From contig JBEKJP010000023.1 of assembly GCA_050011155.1 (NCBI GenBank), forward strand, positions 13,772-77,771: DNA of 64,000 nucleotides. Direction: 5' to 3'. A program made the translations under genes and the position numbers. Under the pieces are notes generated by a model. That model had not been told where the DNA came from. It ran no database searches and saw only the letters and a program-made list of their open reading frames with translations. The DNA is from Palsa-504 sp050011155. GTDB taxonomy: Bacteria; Actinomycetota; Actinomycetes; Streptosporangiales; Streptosporangiaceae. Shown in pieces: positions 1-7,162 of this stretch (its first letter is position 1; the number at the start of each line of letters is the position of its first letter).

Positions 1-147
1 GTCGGCGGGCAGCTCGCGGTGCGCCAGGTGTGTACCTTGTCGCTGTCCTTCGACCACCGGATCGTGGACGGCGAGCTGGGTTCGGCGGTGCTGCGCGATG
101 TCGGCGCGATGCTCACCGACCCGCTGCGAATCCTGGCCTGGAGCTGA
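1..147 (+). CDS. 2-oxoacid dehydrogenase E2 (dihydrolipoamide acyltransferase), C-terminal end
   Basis: The window opens inside this gene and only the last 48 residues are visible. They carry the SFDHRIVDG motif, the catalytic His and Asp signature of the chloramphenicol-acetyltransferase-like core of E2 subunits, which transfer an acyl group from lipoamide to CoA. The frame is open from base 1 and ends with TGA. The lipoyl and subunit-binding domains would lie to the left of the window. The motif alone does not separate a pyruvate, 2-oxoglutarate or branched-chain enzyme. The neighbouring FadE5-type dehydrogenase would suit branched-chain catabolism, but that is inference. Confidence 0.9.
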   Translation, partial: VGGQLAVRQVCTLSLSFDHRIVDGELGSAVLRDVGAMLTDPLRILAWS

Positions 148-180
148 AACGCATGGGGCTGGCGCGATAGCGTCAGCCCC

Positions 181-477
181 ATGATCAGGCACATGGTGAT
201 GTTCCGGTGGATTCCGGAAGCGACGCGGGAGCAGAAGGAGCAGGTCAAGGAGGAACTCGGTCGGCTGCCTGGGCTGATCCCGCAGGTGCGGGCCTATCAC
301 ATCGGCGAGGACCTAGGCCTGGTCGGCGACGTCAACTTTGACTTCGCCGTCGCGGCCGACTTCGACGACCTCGCCGGGTACCTGGCGTACCGGGAAAACG
401 CGGAGCACCGCAAGATCGTGGAGACCTTCATCCAGCCGATCGTCGGCGCCCGCGGCGCGGTCCAGTACGAGATCTAG
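181..477 (+). CDS. Dabb-domain (stress-responsive alpha/beta barrel) protein
   Basis: This 98-residue protein starts MIRHMVMFRW and has the Dabb ferredoxin-like fold pattern: an early His in the first strand, a central VNFDFAVAADF strand, and a late YRENAEHRKIVETF helix. Dabb proteins are small dimeric barrels, some of them enzymes and some stress-induced, and no reaction can be assigned here. It begins 33 bases after the E2 gene on the same strand, so it may be co-transcribed. Its last codons lie inside a 16-bp tandem duplication that also supplies the stop of the convergent fadE5 gene. Confidence 0.85.
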   Translation: MIRHMVMFRWIPEATREQKEQVKEELGRLPGLIPQVRAYHIGEDLGLVGDVNFDFAVAADFDDLAGYLAYRENAEHRKIVETFIQPIVGARGAVQYEI

Positions 478-493
478 CCAGTACGAGATCTAG
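462..493. repeat. 16-bp perfect tandem duplication at a convergent gene end
   Basis: The unit CCAGTACGAGATCTAG occurs twice back to back (462-477 and 478-493). The first copy ends with the TAG of the Dabb gene. The second copy contains the CTA that is the stop of the minus-strand acyl-CoA dehydrogenase. The duplication therefore separates two stop codons that could originally have been shared or overlapping. Confidence 0.95.
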
Positions 494-2319
494 AAGGCGC
501 CCTCGGGCAGGTCCATCAGGTCCAGCGTGGTCTCCTCGAGGGTCTTGCGCTCGGCCGCCAGCCGGGGCAGCACGGTGGCGGCGAAGAACCGGGCCGCGGC
601 CAGCTTGCCCGCGTAGAAGTCACGGTCGGCCGCGGTCTCGGCGAGCTCGTCCAGCCGGGCCTGGGCGATCTCCGCGTGGGTCGCAAGCAGCCACCCGATA
701 ACCAGGTCACCGAGCGCCAGCAGCAGCCTGTTCGTGTTCAGGCCCGCCTTGTAGATCTCGGTCGGCTGGCTGGCCGAGGCCATCAGGAAGCCCGCCATGG
801 CCTGGACCATGGCCTCGACGTGCCCGGCCCCTTCGGCCAGCGCGGCCCGTTCGGCCTTGAGCCTGCCGTTGCCGCCGTCCGCCGCGGCGAAGTCCTTGAT
901 CTTGGTCAGCAGCACCCCGAACGCCCGGCCGTTGTCCTTGATGATCTTGCGGAAGAACAGGTCCATGCTCTGGATCCCGGTCGTCCCCTCGTACAGGCTG
1001 TCGATCTTGGCGTCCCTGATGTACTGCTCGATCGGGTAGTCCTGCAGGAACCCGGAGCCGCCCAGGGTCTGCAGGGACAGCGTGAGCAGCTCGTAGGACC
1101 GCTCCGAGCCGGCCCCCTTGACCACCGGCAGCAGCAGGTCGTTCAGGCCCGCGGTCTCCTCGTCTTGCTCGCCCCGGGCGGCCGCGAGCTGCAGCGTGTC
1201 CTGGAGGGTGGCGGTGTAGAGCACCAGCGCGCGCATGCCCTCGGCGTAGGCCTTCTGCAGCATCAGCATCCGGCGCACGTCGGGGTGATTGATGATCGTC
1301 ACCCGGGGCGCGGTCTTGTCCGTCATCCGGGTGAGATCGGCGCCCTGCACCCGGTTCTTCGCGAAGTCCAGCGCGTTCAGGTACCCGGTGGACAAGGTGG
1401 CGATGGCCTTGGTACCGACCATCATCCGGGCGTCCTCGATGACCTTGAACATCTGCCTGATGCCGTCGTGCACGCCGCCGACCAGGGTGCCCACGGCGGG
1501 ATGATCCGTGCCGAACGTGACTTCGCAGGTGGTGGAGGCTTTCAGGCCCATCTTGTGCTCGACGTTGGTGATGTAGACGCCGTTGCGCTCGCCCAGGGAC
1601 CCGTCCTCGTTCACCATGAACTTGGGCACCAGGAACATGGACAGCCCCTTGGTGCCCGGTCCGGCGCCCTCCGGCCGGGCCAGCACCAGGTGGAAGATGT
1701 TGTCGGCCAGGTCGTGCTCGGCGCTGGTGATGAAGCGCTTGACGCCCTCGATGTGCCAGGTCCCGTCGGGCTGCTCGACCGCCCGGGTCCGGCCCGCGCC
1801 GACGTCGGAGCCCGCGTCGGGCTCGGTCAGCACCATGGTCGCGCCCCACTCGGCCTCGATGGCCTGCTCGGCGAACCGCTTCTGGGCCGGCGTGCCGAGG
1901 TCCCACAGCACCCGGCCCATCGTGTGCCCGCTGGCGTACATCCAGATCGACGGGTTGGAGCCCAGGATCATCTCGGCCATGGCCCAGTTCAGCGAGCGGG
2001 GCGCCCCGGTCCCGCCCAGCTCGGCCGGCAGCGAGAGCCGGTACCACTCGGCGTCCATGAAGGCCCGGTAGGACTTGCGCAGCGACTCGGGGATCCGCAC
2101 CGAGTGGGTGGCCGGGTCGAACACCGGCGGGTTGCGGTCCGCGTCGGCGAACGACTCGGCCAGCGGCCCGGTCGCCAGCCGCTCGAGCTCGCTGAGGAGA
2201 CCGCGCGCGGTCTGTTCGTCGAGGTCCGGGTAGGGCGGCTGGCCGAGCAGATCCTGGCGCCGCAGCACCTCGAAGAGGTTGAACTCGATGTCTCGCAGGT
2301 TGCTCTTGTAGTGGCTCAT
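490..2319 (-). CDS. fadE5: FadE5-type acyl-CoA dehydrogenase
   Basis: The protein has about 609 residues counted from MSHYKSNLRDIEFNLF, the N-terminus typical of the FadE5 family. I chose this ATG over a GTG 57 bases upstream because of that conservation and because a GGAG lies at normal spacing. It is longer than classical 380-residue acyl-CoA dehydrogenases because of the extra C-terminal helical domain of this subfamily. TEPDAGSDVGA is the FAD/substrate loop, and SLYEGTTGIQSMDL holds the catalytic glutamate and the helix-G arginine region. FadE5 enzymes perform the first alpha,beta-dehydrogenation of fatty acyl-CoAs over a broad chain-length range. The gene is convergent with the Dabb gene, and a TetR-like palindrome lies 70 bases upstream of the start. 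Confidence 0.93.
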   Translation of the reverse strand: MSHYKSNLRDIEFNLFEVLRRQDLLGQPPYPDLDEQTARGLLSELERLATGPLAESFADADRNPPVFDPATHSVRIPESLRKSYRAFMDAEWYRLSLPAELGGTGAPRSLNWAMAEMILGSNPSIWMYASGHTMGRVLWDLGTPAQKRFAEQAIEAEWGATMVLTEPDAGSDVGAGRTRAVEQPDGTWHIEGVKRFITSAEHDLADNIFHLVLARPEGAGPGTKGLSMFLVPKFMVNEDGSLGERNGVYITNVEHKMGLKASTTCEVTFGTDHPAVGTLVGGVHDGIRQMFKVIEDARMMVGTKAIATLSTGYLNALDFAKNRVQGADLTRMTDKTAPRVTIINHPDVRRMLMLQKAYAEGMRALVLYTATLQDTLQLAAARGEQDEETAGLNDLLLPVVKGAGSERSYELLTLSLQTLGGSGFLQDYPIEQYIRDAKIDSLYEGTTGIQSMDLFFRKIIKDNGRAFGVLLTKIKDFAAADGGNGRLKAERAALAEGAGHVEAMVQAMAGFLMASASQPTEIYKAGLNTNRLLLALGDLVIGWLLATHAEIAQARLDELAETAADRDFYAGKLAAARFFAATVLPRLAAERKTLEETTLDLMDLPEGAF

Positions 2320-2388
2320 CGCAGCTCCGCCGTTTCCCTGGCCCGTATCGCCGTGCCCTATCATCGACACCGGCACTGCCTCCTATGC

Positions 2389-2400
2389 TACCCGCTGGTA
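2389..2400. promoter_or_regulatory. candidate TetR-type operator upstream of fadE5
   Basis: TACC-CGCT-GGTA is a perfect 4+4 palindrome that extends imperfectly by two bases on each side. It lies about 70 bases upstream of the fadE5 start. Palindromes of this kind precede many TetR-controlled fatty-acid degradation genes in actinobacteria. No regulator is adjacent, so the assignment is tentative. Confidence 0.35.
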
Positions 2401-2558
2401 ACAAGGGGCGCGAGCAGGGGGTTCTATCCGGGCTCAGGCCTGGACCGGCCGGTTTTACGGCCGGCAGGCAAATGGCCGCGTGCGTCACTATTGGCGGCTT
2501 CTCTTATTTTTAGGGGTTTTCCCATATCGTTGATCACCGGCGACTAGGCTTCCAACGT

Positions 2559-3689
2559 GTGACAGACGTTCGCGACTCCTCGGCGGGCCTGCCCGGACGA
2601 GGGCGGGACGCGGATGTGCCGTCCGAGATGCCGTCGTCGGGGGCAGGACGGGGAGCAATGCCGCCGCAAGGTCAATTTGCCGCTGGATCAGGGGTGCCGG
2701 GTGCTGATTTCCCTGGCCCCGGACAGGTGGATCCCAGCCAGGTGCCGGACAGCGACACGCTGGCCCGCAGGCAGCCGGGCGCGGCTCCGCCGCACGCGCG
2801 CCAGCCGGTACGCCAGCCGCAGGCGACGGCCAGGCTGGTCGCGCCGGGCGGCCGCCACCGGCGCCCGATGCCCGCCAGCCTGCCTGACGGTGCGCCGGCC
2901 CTGATCCTCGCGGTGCCGGCCGTCGGCGCTGACGGGCTGGCCGGCTCGACCGCGGAGATCGCGACCGTGCTCCGCGTCGACAACCCGGCCCTGGACGTGC
3001 AGGTGGCTCTCATCGACCACGGCGGCCGCGGCGACCCCGCCGGGATCCGGTCGGTGCTGGCCGACGCGGCGGCCCGCCGTCCCGCGGGCTCCTTCTCGGC
3101 CGTGGTGATACCGCAGGTGGTGACGCCGCACCCGGCCGCCATCAGGGAACTGACCGACGCCATCAGCGCCAGCGGGGCCAAGGCGCACATCGGCGAGGTC
3201 TACAACACCAACGCGCTGCTGGCCGAGGCGCTGCACCACCGGCTCGCCGATGCCGGGCTGTGCCGGGCCGACCGGGTGCGCATGTTCAGCATCACCACGT
3301 CGGCGGACGGCATCATCTTGGCCACCGTCGGCGGCGAGGAAGCGGTCGGCACCGCCAGCGTCACCGCCTTCCTGCTCTCGGCCCGGCTCGCGCTCCCGGT
3401 CATGGCCGCCTCGCTGGACGCCAAGCCCACCATCGAGGACGCCGCGCGCCAGCTGCACGGGATGGGCGTGACCCGGATCGCGCTGGCTCCCTGCGTGATC
3501 GGCCCCGAGGCCGACCCCGCCACCGTGCATGAGGCCGCCGCGGCGATCGGCGCCAAGTGCTGCGCTCCGCTCGGCGCGCACGGCAACGTGGTGAAGCTCT
3601 TCTCGCAGACCTACGGCCAGGTACTCGGCCAGTTCGGCGGGAATGAGCCCGATACCCAGGTCAGCCCGCCGGGCGGACGGCACAGATAA
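2559..3689 (+). CDS. CbiX/SirB-like (class II chelatase fold) protein
   Basis: The protein has 376 residues and starts at GTG. Residues 1-110 are low-complexity and proline/glycine-rich. The rest has the two-lobe layout of class II metallochelatases, with GLAGSTAEIATVLR followed by VVIPQVVTPHPAAIREL, then LLAEALHHRLADAG, SADGIILATVGG and a second LPVMAAS/IALAPCVIGP half. Sirohydrochlorin chelatases insert Fe or Co through a His after the first strand. Here that strand reads LILAVPAVG with no His, while HP remains in the second motif, so ordinary chelatase activity is doubtful. Similar proteins occur in Streptomyces as uncharacterised CbiX-like proteins. The last codons overlap, antisense, an NlpC/P60 relic. 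Confidence 0.7.
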   Translation: MTDVRDSSAGLPGRGRDADVPSEMPSSGAGRGAMPPQGQFAAGSGVPGADFPGPGQVDPSQVPDSDTLARRQPGAAPPHARQPVRQPQATARLVAPGGRHRRPMPASLPDGAPALILAVPAVGADGLAGSTAEIATVLRVDNPALDVQVALIDHGGRGDPAGIRSVLADAAARRPAGSFSAVVIPQVVTPHPAAIRELTDAISASGAKAHIGEVYNTNALLAEALHHRLADAGLCRADRVRMFSITTSADGIILATVGGEEAVGTASVTAFLLSARLALPVMAASLDAKPTIEDAARQLHGMGVTRIALAPCVIGPEADPATVHEAAAAIGAKCCAPLGAHGNVVKLFSQTYGQVLGQFGGNEPDTQVSPPGGRHR

Positions 3690-3838
3690 GGCCCCCCGGG
3701 CGCGTAGATGCTGTCGATACGGACGAAGGCCCCGGTGTACGGAGCGTTCACCATCATGCCGTTGCCGGTGTAGTGCAGCAACTGGACGCCCGCGTGTGCC
3801 CACGCCATGTTTCCCGTGTTTCCCCGTGCACGCCTCAA
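3661..3838 (-). pseudogene. NlpC/P60 peptidoglycan hydrolase, C-terminal remnant
   Basis: Read on the minus strand, the frame gives HAGV, then YTGNGMMVNAPYTGAFVRID, then GPYLCRPPG. This matches the end of an NlpC/P60 domain: the catalytic-His strand, the GNGMMVNAP turn and the closing RRPG-like tail. The cysteine half is absent, no start or signal peptide is visible, and the stop is lost. The remnant runs antisense into the final codons of the CbiX-like gene, so the 3' end of that gene may have been set by the deletion that left this scrap. Confidence 0.6.
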
Positions 3839-3974
3839 GCCCCCAGCGCCCCCGCCAAGCCTCCGAATCCCGATCCCTTACGCTCCCCGAGCATTCACGA
3901 CTACTAAGAGTAGTTACCGTAACCCGTGATGTGATGTTAGTCTCGTCGCTAGCGCCGTCCCGGGCGAGTCCGGA

Positions 3975-3992
3975 ATGTGATCCCGCGCACAT
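3975..3992. promoter_or_regulatory. Crp/Fnr-type binding palindrome upstream of crp
   Basis: ATGTGATCCCGCGCACAT is a near-perfect dyad (ATGTG-N8-CACAT) matching the half-site logic TGTGA-N6-TCACA of the CRP family. It sits about 105 bases before the preferred crp start. Autoregulation by Crp is the simplest reading. Confidence 0.6.
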
Positions 3993-4097
3993 CTGTTCCT
4001 GCGGGATGATTCACACTTATAGGGCATGACCAGGACTACCGCTGGCCAGCCCGCTGGCGAAGCGGCCAGCGACGAAGAGGGCGGCAAGGAGGATTCG

Positions 4098-4781
4098 GTG
4101 GAGGACGCCGAAGTTGTGCTGAGGCGGGCACCGCTATTCGAAGGGCTCGACGAGGAAAGCGCACGGGCACTCCGGCGGCAGATGCCAGACATCAAGCTGT
4201 CGCGCGGTGAGCACCTGTTCATGGAGGGACAGGAAGGCGACCGGCTGTACATCGTGCTCGAAGGCAAGCTCAAGCTCACCCGCGCGGCGACCGACGGCCG
4301 GGAGAACCTGCTCAGCGTGCTGGGACCGGGCGAGATGTTCGGCGAGCTCTCGCTCTTCGACCCGCGGCCGCGGACCGCCACAGTCAGCGCGATCACCGAC
4401 GCGACCCTGGCCGGGCTGGCCCACGACGCGCTCCGCGCCTGGCTGGGCAACCACCCGGACGTCTCCATCCACATGCTGCAGGCGCTGGCCCGCCGGCTGC
4501 GCCGCGCCAACGACGTGGTCGCCGACCTGGTCTTCACCGACGTCCCCGGGCGGGTGGCGAAGAACCTGCTCGACCTGGCCGACCGGTTCGGCGAGCAGGA
4601 GCGCGACGGCCTGCACGTCCACCACGACCTGACCCAGGAGGAACTAGCCCAGCTGGTCGGCGCGTCACGAGAAACGGTCAACAAGGCTCTGGCCGACTTC
4701 GCCGCCCGCGGCTGGCTGCAGATCTCGGCCCGTTCGGTCCTCATCCTGGACACCGAACGCCTCCGCCGCCGCGCCCGCTAA
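4098..4781 (+). CDS. crp: Crp/Fnr-family cyclic-nucleotide-responsive regulator
   Basis: The protein has 227 residues from GTG 4098, chosen because AAGGAGG stands 5 bases before it and because homologues begin at this point (VLRRAPLF). An ATG at 4026 would add 24 acidic, poorly conserved residues and has no good ribosome site. Residues 10-125 form the cNMP-binding jelly roll (GDRLYIVLEGKLKL, then GELSLFDPRPRTATV as the phosphate-binding cassette). A dimerisation helix follows, and then a winged helix with LTQEELAQLVGASRETVNKA as the recognition helix-turn-helix. Crp controls spore germination, carbon use and secondary metabolism in Streptomyces. A dyad upstream fits autoregulation. Confidence 0.95.
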   Translation: MEDAEVVLRRAPLFEGLDEESARALRRQMPDIKLSRGEHLFMEGQEGDRLYIVLEGKLKLTRAATDGRENLLSVLGPGEMFGELSLFDPRPRTATVSAITDATLAGLAHDALRAWLGNHPDVSIHMLQALARRLRRANDVVADLVFTDVPGRVAKNLLDLADRFGEQERDGLHVHHDLTQEELAQLVGASRETVNKALADFAARGWLQISARSVLILDTERLRRRAR

Positions 4782-4812
4782 CCGACGCGCGTCACCTGTG
4801 CCGGATGTGAAC

Positions 4813-5604
4813 CTAGGACTCTCTATCAGTGAGGTAGTCGAGCTGGGCGCGGACCGACCACTCGGCGGCGGGCCACAGCGACCGGTCGACGTCGGTGTAG
4901 ATCATGGCCACGATCTCGGCGGGCGTCTTCGCGCCCGCGGCCAGGGCGGACCGGACCTGGTCCAGTCGTTCCTGCCGGTGCGTCAGGTAGTAGCCGAGCG
5001 TCCCGAGCGGGTCGGTGAGCATCGGGCCGTGGCCCGGCAGCAGCAGGCCGACCCCGCGGGCCTCGGTCAGGTCCCGTAGCTGGCTCAGGGTCCGCAGGTA
5101 GTCGCCGAGGTTCCCGTCGGTGCCGATGACCGTGGTCCCGCGGCCGAGCACCGTGTCGCCGGTGAACAGGGCGTCGTCCGCGGCCAGCAGCAGGCACACC
5201 GAGTCGGCCGAATGGCCCGGGGCCGCCATCACCCGCAGCTCGCATCCGGCCGCCATGACCACGTCGCCGTCGGCGAGCCCCTCCGGACCTAGCCGGTGGG
5301 CCGGGTCGGCCGCCTGTACCGGCGCCCCGGTCAGCTCGGCCAGCCGCGCCGCCCCGGCCGAATGGTCCGAGTGCCCGTGCGTCAGCAGGATCTTGGCCAC
5401 CCGCCGGTCGCCCGCGACCGCCTCGGCGTGCACCCGGCGCAGGTGACCCTCGTCGTCCGGGCCGGGGTCAACCACCACGACCGTGGCCGAATCCGGCTCG
5501 GCGATCAGCCAGGTATTGGTCCCCTCCAGCGTCATCGGCGAGGGATTGGGCGCCAGCAGGCATGTCGCCCGCGGGGTGCGGAACCCGTCGATGCCCGGCG
5601 TCAC
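4813..5604 (-). CDS. MBL-fold metallo-hydrolase (LACTB2-like)
   Basis: The protein has 263 residues. It shows THGHSDHSAGA (HxHxDH), APGHSADS, TGDTVLG and LPGHGPML, the metal ligands of the metallo-beta-lactamase fold, followed by a C-terminal winged-helix-like segment (TPAEIVAMIYTD to AEWSVRAQLDYL) typical of the LACTB2/BLACT_WH subgroup. LACTB2-type proteins include hydrolases and RNases, and the substrate here is unknown. The start is GTG and overlaps the stop of the NUDIX gene (GTGA), so translation is probably coupled. It is the last gene of a five-gene minus-strand operon and is convergent with crp. Confidence 0.9.
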   Translation of the reverse strand: MTPGIDGFRTPRATCLLAPNPSPMTLEGTNTWLIAEPDSATVVVVDPGPDDEGHLRRVHAEAVAGDRRVAKILLTHGHSDHSAGAARLAELTGAPVQAADPAHRLGPEGLADGDVVMAAGCELRVMAAPGHSADSVCLLLAADDALFTGDTVLGRGTTVIGTDGNLGDYLRTLSQLRDLTEARGVGLLLPGHGPMLTDPLGTLGYYLTHRQERLDQVRSALAAGAKTPAEIVAMIYTDVDRSLWPAAEWSVRAQLDYLTDRES

Positions 5605-6515
5605 GGCCGCTCCTCACCAAGCGGTGGCATGCTCAGCCGCACCTTCCCGTCCTCGACGATCACCCGGGGCAGCCGCGGGGTGATGGTCATCCGGCGGGCC
5701 AGGATGCCGTCCACGTCCTGATGCGCGGAGAGCTCACGCAGGGTCACCGCGGTCGGCGGCAGCAGCGTGATCCGTCCGGCCTCAGCGTCTTCCAGCGCCG
5801 CGGCCGGCCGCAGCCAGGCCCCGGATTCCGACTCGCCGGGATCCGCGTGGCCTTCCGGCGCGGCCGTGGCCGTCTGGCCGGCCGGCAAGGCGGCGGCGAA
5901 GAACCAGGTGTCGAAGCGCCTGGGCGAGACCTCCGGCGTGATCCAGCGAGCCCAGGGGGTGAGCAGGTCGGTGCGAAGCACCAGGCCATGCCGGCTGAGC
6001 ACCTCGCCGAACGACATCGTCCCGGTCAGCAGGGCGTGCCGGTCGGCCGCCAGCACCGCGCTGTCGCTCACCAGCCCGGCACCGTCCGGCCCGGCGAGCA
6101 GCACCCCGGACTCCTCGAACGTCTCCCTGATTGCCGCGCACACCAGGGCCCGCGCGCGTTCCTGCGGCACGTCGAGCCGGGCCGCGAAGTCCTCCGGGCC
6201 AGGCCCGGCCCACCCGGTGCCGGGATCCGCGTCCCGCTCATCTACCGAACCGCCGGGAAACACGCAGGCCCCCGGCGCGAACTCGAGCTCGGCGGTGCGC
6301 CGCAGCAAGAACGCCTCGACGTCGGACCCGGAACCGTGGCGGAGCAGGATCACCGTGGCCGCGTCGCGCGGGACGGCCGGGGTCAGCCGGCCGTCCGACA
6401 GATCGCGGGCCCGCTCGGCCAGCACCCGCGGCACCCCCGAGCCGGGCCCCGGAGCCCCAGGAGCACCCGGAGCCCCGGGAGCCCTGGTGAACCCTTCGAC
6501 CTCAGGCTCGCTCAT
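5601..6515 (-). CDS. NUDIX hydrolase (NUDT19-like, split Nudix box)
   Basis: The protein has 304 residues. After a proline/glycine-rich N-terminus, residues 50-90 read TVILLRHG, then FAPGACVFPGGSVDE, and the Nudix helix follows later as AAIRETFEESGVLL. An insertion of roughly 30 residues separates the two halves of the Nudix box, a layout seen in the NUDT19/CoA-pyrophosphatase-like subgroup. The REx2EE metal-binding glutamates are present. A likely role is hydrolysis of a nucleoside-diphosphate-linked metabolite such as an acyl-CoA. It overlaps the MBL gene by 4 bases and follows ridA by 21 bases. Confidence 0.9.
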   Translation of the reverse strand: MSEPEVEGFTRAPGAPGAPGAPGPGSGVPRVLAERARDLSDGRLTPAVPRDAATVILLRHGSGSDVEAFLLRRTAELEFAPGACVFPGGSVDERDADPGTGWAGPGPEDFAARLDVPQERARALVCAAIRETFEESGVLLAGPDGAGLVSDSAVLAADRHALLTGTMSFGEVLSRHGLVLRTDLLTPWARWITPEVSPRRFDTWFFAAALPAGQTATAAPEGHADPGESESGAWLRPAAALEDAEAGRITLLPPTAVTLRELSAHQDVDGILARRMTITPRLPRVIVEDGKVRLSMPPLGEERP

Positions 6516-6536
6516 CGCGCCCGGCTCGTCCGCGCC

Positions 6537-7001
6537 TCAAGCACGGACTTCGGCGATCAGCTCAACCTCCACCGGCACGTTCAGCGGCAGCTCGGCCACG
6601 CCGACGGCGCTGCGGGCGTGCCTGCCATCCTCGCCGAGCACGTCGATGAGCAGCTCGCTCGCGCCGTTGATCACCTGCGGCTGGCCGTTGAAGCCGGGCG
6701 CGCTGGCCACGAAGCCGACCACTTTCACGATCCGGCGGATGTTCTCAAGCCCGCCGGCCGCATCCGCCGCCGCGGCCAGCGCGTTCAGCGCGCAGATGCG
6801 CGCCAGCCCGGCCGCGTCCTCGGCGCTGACCTCGGCTCCGACCTTGCCGGTGGCGGCGACCTTGCCGTCCACCACCGGCACCTGGCCGGAGACATAGATG
6901 CAGGAGCCCGTCCGCAGGGCCGGCACGTACGCCGCGACCGGAGCGGTCACCGGCGGCAGCGTCAGTCCCAGCGCGGCCAGCCGCTCAGCCGCAGTCGTCA
7001 C
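6537..7001 (-). CDS. RidA-family protein (enamine/imine deaminase)
   Basis: The protein has 154 residues from GTG 7001, chosen because GGAG lies 8 bases upstream and because an upstream in-frame start would overlap the whole DUF4177 gene. IYVSGQVPVVDGKV, then NALAAAADAAGGLENI, then KVVGFVASAPGF and a final LPLNVPVEVELIAEVRA follow the RidA/YjgF trimeric fold. RidA hydrolyses reactive enamines made by PLP enzymes. The usual R-x(n)-E active-site pair is not clear (VASAPGF stands where VYVAD..F is common), so this may be a divergent subgroup. It overlaps the stop of DUF4177 as GTGA. Confidence 0.9.
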   Translation of the reverse strand: MTTAAERLAALGLTLPPVTAPVAAYVPALRTGSCIYVSGQVPVVDGKVAATGKVGAEVSAEDAAGLARICALNALAAAADAAGGLENIRRIVKVVGFVASAPGFNGQPQVINGASELLIDVLGEDGRHARSAVGVAELPLNVPVEVELIAEVRA

Positions 7002-7153
7002 TGCTTCTCCCTCTTCAAGTAGGCGACCAGCTGCTCCGAGTTGGGCCCCGGGATCACGGTGACGAGTTCCCACCCGTCGTCACCCCAGTTGTCGAGGATC
7101 TGCTTGGTCGCGTGGACCAGCAACGGCACGGTCACGTACTCCCACTTTGGCAT
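6998..7153 (-). CDS. DUF4177 small protein
   Basis: This 51-residue gene reads MPKWEYVTVPLL and later DDGWELVTVIPG, then AYLKREKQ. The KWEY-VTVPL start and the central DGWELV segment are the DUF4177 signature. The function is unknown. It lies 9 bases after the band 7 gene and its TGA overlaps the GTG of ridA, so it is embedded in the operon. The same position next to RidA and the ArsA pair recurs in other actinobacteria as I know them, which suggests a conserved functional link. Confidence 0.85.
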   Translation of the reverse strand: MPKWEYVTVPLLVHATKQILDNWGDDGWELVTVIPGPNSEQLVAYLKREKQ

Positions 7154-7162
7154 GGACTGACC

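Noticed and set aside
676..2547. Long plus-strand open frame (623 residues) opposite fadE5
   Set aside because: It is a GC-driven shadow: the minus strand encodes a full FadE5 with all motifs, and the plus product has no domain and is rich in Gly, Pro and Arg.
5562..7022. 486-residue plus frame over the NUDIX and RidA genes
   Set aside because: It is antisense to two recognisable enzymes with coupled starts, and its composition is typical of a shadow frame.
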